A stretch of 64,000 nucleotides of DNA, from the NCBI GenBank assembly GCA_016748015.1, contig JAAOMT010000617.1, positions 969,432 to 1,033,431 on the forward strand, written 5' to 3'. The notes under the pieces were generated by a model. That model ran no database searches. It saw only the letters and a program-made list of their open reading frames with translations, and was not told the DNA's origin. The DNA comes from Geosiphon pyriformis (lineage: Eukaryota > Glomeromycota > Glomeromycetes > Archaeosporales > Geosiphonaceae). Position numbers and translations under genes: made by a program. Within the stretch, counting starts at the first letter, position 1; every line of letters begins with the position of its first letter. This document shows positions 55,812 to 64,000 of the stretch, piece after piece.

Positions 55812-57690
55812 TTAAGAAGAAGATTTAGAAGATGTACTGCCAGCCAAAATTAAACCATCAAATCTTGCTGTAAGACTTAAAACTGAAACAGAAAGTCCTT
55901 CCAACATGTTTTTTAATTTTTTTACTTCAGGAGAAGCAGAAAAGTCTGAAGTCATAGCAGTTTCATTATTTGTGGCCTCACCCAAACTCTTTCCTATTAC
56001 TACATTACCCATCCAATTCTGTGATGAAAGGGTTACCGGCAGCTGACATCTAGGGCTAGACTGGAAAACTGTCAGCATGAATGAATCCAATCTTTTAGCC
56101 AATTCATTAATTTGTCCCATGAGGCTGGCAAGACTGCTTTCCAAAACAGCAAACCTTTTATCAACATCATTCATATCAGAGAGGGTAGGCTTCATCTCTA
56201 AAGAGAAGCCAGAATTGACTAACACTTTTTGCATAGAGAGAGAGGGAAAAACATTTCTACTAGCAATTTTTGCCCAAGACACTCCACCAAAAGCAACAGG
56301 ACGAGCAATCAGAGCCAAATGCTTGGCATAGATGATTGCCAACCTGTCTTTATCCATGTTTGAGAAAGGTTTGTGAGAAGGTTTCCCAGAGGAGAGATTC
56401 CCATTTATAGCACAGCCCAAAGATATATGACCCAATTTCTCACACTCAGCACATTTAGAAGAACTCAAAAAAGACCAATGCATATTTACACCCCTTAAAA
56501 CTGGAGTAGTTCCCATAATAGCATTCAAGGAATCAGCCAATTCAAAACAAACAACAGTGCATCTGGTCTGAGCATACATAACAAAATGATGATCTATTGC
56601 ACATGTTTTTCTATCCACAGAGCCAATGTAATCTCAGATGTTATGAGCAGTTGTTCCTATTGGCAGAGTATAGAGCAAAGCCCTATGTTAATCTCTCTTG
56701 TCTCACAATTTCTTGTTTTGATCAGTCCTGGTCACATGTATAACATCCTTCCCAATCAGAATAGACCAACAAGCTGCAACTAAATTAGCCTGTTCACTCT
56801 TACTAAATTCAACTATAGTCTTCTGCCAAAAACCCACCAACTGCATTTTGATTGACATCATTACACCAAAACCAGATAACACAGTGTGTACAGTCTCAAT
56901 TGATGTTCCAACAGGAATTTCCTTTAATACCACAGCCTGATCTGAATGCTCAGATGATTTTTTGAGATTGGAGTTTACCAAGATCTTTGCCTCTTTAGCC
57001 TTTTTAGAAGCCTGCATCAAACTCAATTTAGAAATAAACATTGCTCTAATGATCTCAGCAAATTTTGAGAGGGTAAAAGCCCCTCAAAACCATTGATTTT
57101 TGAAAACAACTTTCTAACTACCACAAGTTTTTTTTGAACAGATTTTCCAACAACATTGTCCAAACTAATGTCTAAAGCAAAAGATTTCCTAACAGAAACA
57201 TTAACCAAGTTCTTCAAAGAAGAAGGGAAAACCACAGATTTGTCTAACAATATATCATCATTATCATTACCCAAGAAGTTAATTTTTCCCAGTGGCTTTT
57301 CCAATACCTTTTTGGTAATAGTTTTTGAATTTTTAGGTGTTTGTTCCAGATTCTCCTCAGTAAAAGCCCCACCTTCTCCATAATCAAAGCTGGTTTCTTC
57401 TACCAAACACTCCTCTTTCATGTCCACACTATCAGACTCAGTGGTATCACCAGTCTCAGAACTTCAAGAACAGTCATTTAACACTTTAGCAATAGCAAAT
57501 TTCTGATTACTAATGTTATCTTCCAAAGCATCACCTCTTCTCTTCTTCCTAGGTTCAGCCGACTTAAAACCAATGTTAAAACTAAGTTTCATAATAGACT
57601 TGTTTAGAACAGCAATACTAGGGCCAACAGTGGCCTCATAATTAAGCAAAAATGATTTGAATTTAGCATGCTGAATGGTGAAAAACTTTT
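55812..57690 (-). pseudogene. L2 ORF1, minus-strand copy
   Basis: The start lies near LLNYEATVGPSIAVL (57649), but no ATG opens the frame there. The segments are MKEECLVEETSFDYGEGG, KSFALDISLDNVVGKSV, RKLFSKINGFEG, an RRM-like AVVLKEIPVGTSIETV, and a second RRM-like block (HRALLYTLPIGTTAHNI). The knuckle CAECEKLGHISLGC (about 56420-56460) fits CX2CX4HX4C. A tail with LESSLASLMGQINELAKRL is coiled-coil-like. Breaks are TGA at 57462, a frameshift near 57060 and stops near 56700 and 56635. The piece from 56618 to 55812 is open for 268 codons. Confidence 0.83.
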
Positions 57691-57745
57691 TTTAGAAAAA
57701 TATTTGGCTCTATTTTGGGAATTTGGAATAAATGAGAGAAAGAAG

Positions 57746-57945
57746 TTTTATCAGTCTTTGAATTAATATTAAATTAATGTTAAAAATTTTGTATTTTTTT
57801 TGATATTAGATTTAATAATTTGTTTATTTAATAATATTTTTTATATGTTTAATATTATTAAAATTTTTGGTGTTTTTTTTAAGTTATATAAATTTTGTTT
57901 TTTTTTAAACTTAAATAATAATATTATTACTATTAACATATAATA
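57746..57945. other. AT-rich spacer
   Basis: No gene or element seen. Confidence 0.4.
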
Positions 57946-58065
57946 TAATTTAAATTAGTCTAAATAATTGGTTATATATAATAAACATAAATCAAATTTA
58001 GTTTAAAATACTTAATTATTATATTGTTTTAAATAATAATTATATTTTATTTAAAATTACTAATT
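57946..58065 (+). repeat. orphan LINE 3' tail
   Basis: GTCTAAATAATTGGTTATATA, AATAAACATAAATCAAATTT and AGTTTAAAATACTTAATTAT follow the block order of the L2 tail at 22700 and 49680. No coding sequence precedes it. This looks like a heavily 5'-truncated LINE insertion or a remnant of a decayed copy. Confidence 0.6.
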
Positions 58066-58840
58066 TTTTTATAACAACTTTTTTAAAAATACTAATATTT
58101 TTCTTAATATTTAAAAAATATTTATTAATTTTATAATTAAAATAATTAAGAAACCAATAAATTTAACAATAACTTAATTAATAAAACTAGATTAATCGAT
58201 TTAAATTTCAAAAAAACTAATTTAAAACTAATTATAAAATTAATACCAATAATAAAAAAATCCAAAAAAGTAACAATTTTTATACATAATTTTATATTAA
58301 TAAAATAATTTATAAAAATATTAAATTTAATTACAAATTTTAATAAAAACTTAATAAAAATATGTTAATACTTAAAACAACATTGATAATTAAAAGTTTT
58401 TATTATATATAACTCTTTTTAAAATATAAGTTTAATAATAATAGTATTTAAATTTTTATAAAAACCAAAAGTAATAATAATATATTTTAATTATTATTAT
58501 AAATAAATATATTAAAGTTATAATTTGTAAATTAGTGTTAAAATTTTAATATATTATCTAAATATTTTGTTAAATTTAAAAATTTTAATAATAAAATACT
58601 TTATATAAAAAACAAATATTTAAGATTTAATAATTAATAATATGTTATTTTTTATTTTTTTGGCATAATAATTCACAATTATAGTTTTTTAAATTTTAAA
58701 ACTATTTAAGTTTCTTTATTATAACAAAAAATCAGTAAATTAACAATAATTTAACATTTAAAAACAATAATAACAATACTATTTTTTCTGGTATTATTTT
58801 TTTATTTAACTTAAAAATAAAACCAAAAAGTTACTATTTA
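58066..58840. other. AT-rich spacer, no gene
   Basis: Nearly pure A/T. No coding or element signature. Confidence 0.45.
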
Positions 58841-58844
58841 ATAA

Positions 58845-59300
58845 AATTATTTTAAATTTGAATAAATTAATTATAGTTATATATATTAATATTAATAAAA
58901 GTATTATTATGAAACAAATTATAAACTAATTAAGTAGCTAAATTAATTAAGTTATTAACATATATATTACTATTATTAATAGAGTTATAAAAACTTTAAT
59001 TGGCAAAATTAATAAATTTTTTTGAATTTAATAGTATTATTGTATTTATTAAAGTTTTTATTATAAAAATTATTTAATATTAAGAATTTATTAATTATAA
59101 TTAACTGTTTAAAACCAATACTATATTTAACTAGAATACTTAAAATCTTTAATTAAATTATAATAAATATATATATATTAACAATATATAATTATTTTAA
59201 AACTATTATAAATAAAATATCTCTTATTAAATTAAATAAAAAAAACTTATAATTAAAACTTATTAAGTTTTGTGAATTAATAATAACAAAAATAGTTTGT
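58845..59300 (+). repeat. empty-site paralogue of the G2 copy 1 insertion locus
   Basis: 58846-58885 aligns with the left flank of G2 copy 1 (about 8128-8170: AATTATAGTTATAT region). 58890-59300 aligns with the right flank (19530-19950). No LTR intervenes here. The shared sequence is itself an old, very AT-rich repeat. Confidence 0.65.
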
Positions 59301-59379
59301 TATTGCTGTTTAATTATAAAGACAAAAAAAAAACCCCCTAAATTAATACTTTTATAAACAATTTATTAATTTTTTATAA

Positions 59380-61032
59380 ATATTGTTAATACTAATATTA
59401 ACAAAAAAACAAAAGCAAAAACTTTTTAATTTGAATACTTAATTTTGTAAATATTGTTTTATTTATGTTAATTCTAATATTATAACAAGTATAATCTTAT
59501 TTATAATTTATTATTATGTATTTTTTATTTAATTTTCAAAATTAACAAGCCAATCAACAATAATAAATATTAATTAGAATTAAAAATAGATTTTAATTTA
59601 AATGCTGCTTTTGAATTTAAAGAAAATTTAAATATTATTTTTAATATTAAACAATATATTGTGCTTTTAAACTTATTAAAAAAACAAAAACCAAATAATT
59701 TAACAAAAACAATAAAAACATTATATCTAAAAAAGCTTATAATACAAATATTAAATTTGATTTAAAATACTTTAAACAAACTTTAATAGTTTAGAACTCT
59801 ATTTTTTTATTAATATAAATTTAAAACTAGTAATAAAAATTTTAAAACAATTATAATATAATTAATATTGAGATTTAGTTTGATAAAAAAAGAAATCAGT
59901 ACAAAAAAAAATAATTAACACAGAATATATAAAAAATATTATTATTATATTACAAAATAATTCAAAAAAAGTCTATAAAATTAAACCAAAAAAAATAACA
60001 CAAATTATATTTTTGTTTTTAGGTAAAATAACTTAATTAATATAAGTAAAAACAAGAAAAAAATTAAAAATAACAACAAAAAAATTAATAAATTTAAATC
60101 TATTAATAGAATTAATATATTAATAAATATTAAAAAAAAATTATTAATTAGAAAAAAATTATTTCTATTAATTATATTGTTTTTATTTTATTATACTATT
60201 ATTATTTATTAAATATCTTTAAAAATTAAAAATTAGGTTTAAATTTTCAAAACAAAACCAAAAAAATGGTAAATCTATTAATATTATTATTAACATATAT
60301 ATACTAGCTAAAAACTACAAAAATATTAAAATTCTAATTCATAATAATATTAAAAATTATGTAGAAATTTTAATTAATATAATTATTAAATATTTAAATT
60401 AAAAACCAAAACATTAATATATATTTTAAATTTTACATAATTATGTATATAAATTTTATATTACAAATTTAAATTAAAAAATATATTATTTATATTAACC
60501 AGAATAATTAAAAAAATCAATTTAAAAAATTTAAATCTATTATAAAAAATATAATTTAAAGTATCATTTAACCAAAATACTAATATTTTTATAAGTAAAA
60601 ATAAGATTAAAAAAACAAATATTATTCAATATTAAATTAAAACCAAAAATATTATGTTAATTAAACAAAAAGCATATTAAATATCATTAACAAACTACAA
60701 AATTATCTAATAAAAAATTAATTAAATATTAAATAATAAATTAATCTAATTATTTATAAGTTTATATTTATTATAAATAATATTAGTTTAAAAAAAAATA
60801 AAAAATTCAGTTTTGTGTAAACTACAAAAAACTTAATAATATTACTTATAATAATAATTATCTAATTTTATAAATTTAAACTTATTTGGTAAAAAAAATA
60901 ATTTTTATATTAAATTTAAACAATAATTATTAACAAGTAATTATAAATTTAAATAAAAAAAAACTATATTTATTACTTATAAAAAAAATTTTAAATTTAA
61001 TATAATATTATTTAACTTGATTAATATACTGG
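59380..61032 (+). mobile_element. decayed G2 gypsy relic, dUTPase to RT
   Basis: 59470-59640 aligns with the segment before the dUTPase. AAACAATATATTGTGCTTTT (59651) matches the KQYIAFFDL codons at 42447. 59920-59990 corresponds to the motif 3 region. 60790-60830 (AAATTCAGTTTTGTGTAAAC) matches the RT FCVDY region. 60990-61025 matches the PFGLMN box, where the G3 LTR cuts in. No frame survives. Confidence 0.7.
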
Positions 61033-61411
61033 TGTTATGGATAAACTGGATAGGATATGGTAATAACATTTAGTGCTTTATTTTAGGGTTATCTTTCAAA
61101 GTTATCTGTATTTTCCACTGTGTTAATATTATTAGTCTCTGAAGATCTATTTCTGGATGTGAATTTATCTGTTGAGTTCTTTGGTTATAAGGGACAAAAT
61201 TTGTTTTTTGTCAATTGCAATATTTTCCACAAATGTGAGCTTTCTTTTTTACACTAATAAGTGCAGTCATTAGGGTCTAGCATTGTCTTTTCACTCTTTT
61301 AGTAAGCTACCAAAATAACATTAATATCCAAAACTTAGAAGGAGCTTCTCTTTTTTACCAGGTTATCATGAAGTTTATTCCAAGACAGTCAATTTTTCTA
61401 TGTTGCTGCTC

Positions 61412-61412
<1 letters not shown>

Positions 61413-61477
<65 letters not shown>
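61413..61477. repeat. 65-base A homopolymer
   Basis: An uninterrupted run of 65 A bases lies within the G3 LTR. It is far longer than any other homopolymer in the window. On the element's coding strand it is poly(T), so it is not an ordinary transcript tail of the element. Confidence 0.9.
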
Positions 61478-61479
<2 letters not shown>

Positions 61480-61800
61480 ATTTTCATCAATTGCTGTGAT
61501 CAAGAGCAATTGGTCCAAATTGTTACAGTTTGAGATGTTTATGCTAATGGCATCTGTCCTAAAACAAAGGTAGAAAATACTGATTTCAATTTTTTTAATT
61601 GAAATTTGTAATATTAGAAAACATAAATTAGTAAATTGGATTTTTTTTTTTGGTTTTGATATTTATTGTATTTTGGACTATGGATATATGATAAGTATAA
61701 TACCAAGTAAAATTGATTGCTAACTAACTGTTTTTTCAACTTCTACAACTACTTGTTTTTATACATTTTTTTGGTTTTACAGAATTGCTTTCAATTGTTT

Positions 61801-61880
61801 CACTATTGCTAACTATTGCTCGTTATTACTAGCTATTGCTCGTTATTGCTAGCTATTGCTCATTATTGCTAGCTATTGCT
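61801..61880. repeat. tandem array, 10-bp units, in the G3 LTR
   Basis: Eight 10-bp units, arranged as four 20-bp dimers, have the core TATTGCT. The most regular dimer is CGTTATTGCTAGCTATTGCT. The array lies in the U3 half of the minus-strand element. Confidence 0.85.
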
Positions 61881-61979
61881 CACATTTGTCTTATGTTACC
61901 TCGAGTTGTACCACATTTTTTTTGTCATGTTTTTTTGTCATGTTTTCCCATAGCTTTTTGGTTTTTTTACTCAGATAAT

Positions 61980-61995
61980 ATTATCTCTCTCTTTT
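61980..61995 (-). promoter_or_regulatory. polypurine tract of G3
   Basis: The minus strand reads AAAAGAGAGAGATAAT directly before the LTR, equivalent to the G2 tract at 46848. Confidence 0.65.
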
Positions 61996-61999
61996 AAAA

Positions 62000-62840
62000 T
62001 TAAGCTTCTGCAAAATCATCTATCTCAGCTAAGTTTGTGTTTTCCATAAAGAACTCAAATGTTGCCCCCAGTATTGCTTTTTGTAGAACTTCAAATTGGG
62101 TGTTTGTTATTTGTCTTATATTGTTAACTGTAACAGTTTTCAAAGTTTTGTCTAGTAGTACTATTAGATAGTATTTAAATGTTGAATATAGTTGGTATAT
62201 TGCTTTGTAGTATAAGTTTAAGTTGTTTCTTCCCATGAATTCTTTTACTTGTTTGCAGGCTTCTTTGTTGATTATTTGATGGTTGAGGTCTTTATATAGG
62301 CTATTTAATTCTAATTATAACCTAATTTTAAATAGCCAATAGATGAATGGAAGTTTCTTTTTCTATTTTTTCGCATTTTCAGGTGTCTATTCTTTTGTTA
62401 TTGGCTCCAGTGTTTGCCTGTTCAGACTGTTTTTTATTTCCTCAATTTTTATCTGACACAGTTCCATTTCTGTCACCTTCCTCTTCTCCTTAGCTGTGTC
62501 AGGTTTTATCTACACCATATCTTTTTTTTTTTCATAGGAAGAGGTTTGCTTGTAAGGGTGGGACAGCTTAGTTCTAGTTGAACTCTCGTCCACCCTTTTC
62601 TTGCTCCTATCCCTGTATTGTATCTTTTTTTTATCAATTGTGATTTCTATTTGAGTGGAAGATTGTTGAATTGTATCAAACAGTTGTTTTAAAAGTTGTA
62701 GAATTTGATCTGAAAGGTTTATGTTGAAAAAAGTTCTATTATTTTCTCATTGTTTTTTGGGTGGTATATATACTTGAATTTCCCAATTTAATTTGCTATG
62801 TGTTGTCTACATTTCAATAATAATGATTGGTTTCAGATCT
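62000..62840 (-). pseudogene. post-integrase coding region of G3, unknown
   Basis: The minus strand continues after the GPY/F region with PEDIPQDLKPIIII (also in G2). A Lys/Arg/Gln-rich stretch follows (KKKIQYRDRSKKRVDESSTR, about 62580-62640), then EPITKE.TPENAKK and a helix-rich end open for 78 codons (62236-62000, MGRNNLNLYYKAIYQLYSTF, ending EIDDFAEA). Several stops interrupt it. I recognise no domain. It could be a counterpart in position of the extra 3' ORF of G1. Confidence 0.5.
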
Positions 62841-64000
62841 TGTGGTATATCTTCTGGTCTGATTAATAGAATTTGTGTTCCTAGTTGATTTACTGATGAT
62901 GATAACTGTTGTTTTACATAATAAATTTTTAATCAATTCCTATGAGCTACTTTCTTTAAAATTTTGTCTTTCAATTGTAATTTGTAAGCTCCATTTCCTA
63001 AAGCTTTGTGTATGTGGAATAAGCCATCCCACTTTGGGTTGAAGTTTCTACTTCATTGTTTCTCCACTTTTATATGATGTAATAGTACTTGGTCTCCAAT
63101 CTTAAATTCTATTGGTTGTTTAAGTAAGTGATTGTTATGTCTTTTTTTTTGTCATTCTTGAGCATTACTGATATTATTAGCTGCTGTTCTATGATTGTTT
63201 TCTAATGTTTCTATTAACTGGTATGTTCTTTAACATAAGATAGCTTCAAAATTTTCTTCATTAATAGTTTCTGTTGAGTAAGATGCTATTTCTTGTTCAA
63301 TAGATAACATTGCTTTTCTTTCATAAACTAATTTGAATGGTGTAAACTGTGTTGTATTTTGCTTTAATGTTCGATATGCAAAGAGTACAAAAGGTATAAA
63401 TAAGTCTTATTTTTGTTTGTTTTCATAACTTATTTTTGCCAATGCTTTACATAATGTTCTGTTAAACTATTCCACCAGTTCATTTGTTTGTGGGTGATAT
63501 AGTGACAATAGAAGTTGTTTTATACCAAAACATTGACTCAATTCAGTTAATGTAGTATTGACAAAATGTGTTTTTTGGTCTGATAACAGTTTTTTTAGGC
63601 ATTCATGTCTGCATATTAGATCTTAGTATATGAATTCAGTTACTGTTTTAGCATTAGTTACTTGGATTGCTCTGGCTTCTGGCCATTTTGTAAGGTAGTT
63701 TACAGCTATTACAATGTAATGATTTCCTTTGGATACAATTAAGAGAGGACCAACCAAATCAATCCCAATTCTATCAAATGGATTTTCAACTGGAATAGAT
63801 CGAAGTGGTTCCATTATTCTGGCTCCTTCTCTTCACTGACATAAGTCACAATTGAGAACATATTTGAAGATATTCTTATACATCATAGGCCAATAGTATA
63901 GATTTGTTGTTCTTTTCAGAGTTGCATCTTTGTTAAAGTGTTTTACAGTTAAGTCAGAATACATACTATATAATATAGCTTCTTTTTTACTGTCCTTGAT
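62841..64000 (-). pseudogene. G3 integrase, continues beyond the window
   Basis: The minus strand encodes DRIGIDLVGPLLIVSKGN (Asp, about 63750), YLTKWPEARAI, LLSDQKTHFVN (about 63570), YHPQTNELVE.FNRT (about 63470) with a stop after the catalytic Glu, FAYRTLKQNTTQFTPFKLVY and a GPY/F-like KWDGLFHIHKALGNGAYKL (about 63000). Upstream the zinc-domain end is near 63840. Stops and a frameshift occur. The best open piece is 63623-63814. Confidence 0.85.

Larger units (their letters stand above)
51005..57745 (-). mobile_element. near full-length L2 LINE, minus strand
   Basis: The element runs from a 5' leader (CTTTCTCTCATTTATTCCAA on the minus strand at about 57740) through ORF1 and ORF2 to a 3' tail (minus: CATGTGTAGAAAGTGCATGA at about 51095) and poly(A) at 51000-51008. 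At about 6.7 kb it matches the plus-strand copy at 24125 in length and order. It keeps more G and C than the other L2 copies and looks the youngest. Confidence 0.9.
61033..61979 (-). repeat. 3' LTR of G3
   Basis: Plus-strand ends are TGTTATGGATAAAC and CTCAGATAATA. A short stretch (GTGATCAAGAGCAATTGG, about 61496) is shared with G2 LTRs (GTGATCAAGAGCTATTGT, 33847). It contains a 65-base A run and an 80-bp tandem array. No partner LTR is in the window, so the ends are inferred. Confidence 0.65.
61033..64000 (-). mobile_element. third Ty3/gypsy family (G3), 3' part, minus strand
   Basis: A 3' LTR (61033-61979) is followed by a polypurine tract, a long C-terminal region and integrase extending past the window edge. 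It interrupts the RT box of the older relic at 61025. The integrase resembles G2, but the region between integrase and LTR is coding-like and different. Confidence 0.82.

Overview
This 64 kb window is a transposon-dense, AT-rich block of a eukaryotic genome. I found no convincing host gene, tRNA, rRNA or CRISPR array. The elements are Ty3/gypsy LTR retrotransposons (three families, one carrying a dUTPase domain), RNase H-bearing LINEs with a two-RRM plus CCHC ORF1, ORF1-only LINE derivatives, and one Tc1/mariner transposon. The protein style resembles repeats I recall from arbuscular mycorrhizal fungi (Glomeromycotina, perhaps Gigasporales). That taxonomic placement is inference from memory and was not searched.

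Layout. 1-3941 (+): 3' half of gypsy family G1 (RNase H, integrase, an extra 3' ORF, one LTR). 3942-5001 (-): truncated LINE ORF1. 5105-7445 (-): LINE derivative H1, which encodes only ORF1. 8183-19519 (-): full-length gypsy family G2 with 5-bp target duplications, itself holding a Tc1/mariner at 17150-18502. 20035-22830 (+): AT-decayed LINE. 24125-30890 (+): near full-length LINE family L2. 31385-34745 (+): second H1 copy, split by a solo G2 LTR with 5-bp target duplications. 37041-37780 plus 47665-49800 (+): L2 LINE split by a second full-length G2 at 37781-47664. 51005-57745 (-): near full-length L2. 59380-61032 (+): decayed G2 relic. 61033-64000 (-): 3' part of a third gypsy family (G3). 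Very AT-rich stretches lie between these.

How the pieces relate. G2 has the order Gag/CCHC - protease - Cys-rich segment - dUTPase - RT - RNase H - integrase. L2 has ORF1 (two RRM-like domains, CCHC knuckle, coiled-coil-like tail) and ORF2 (AP endonuclease - RT - RNase H - CCHC finger - conserved C-terminal domain). H1 shares the 5' and 3' terminal sequences of L2 but has no ORF2, which suggests mobilisation in trans, like mammalian HAL1 (inference).

State of the elements. Almost every coding region is dead. Most breaks that I checked are C-to-T or G-to-A changes (Gln or Trp codons to stops, catalytic Asp to Asn) in otherwise preserved frames. LINE ORF2 stays in one frame for over 4 kb with many stops and only one indel. 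That looks like cytosine deamination (RIP-like or 5mC-driven) more than random decay, and the older relics have drifted to nearly pure A/T.
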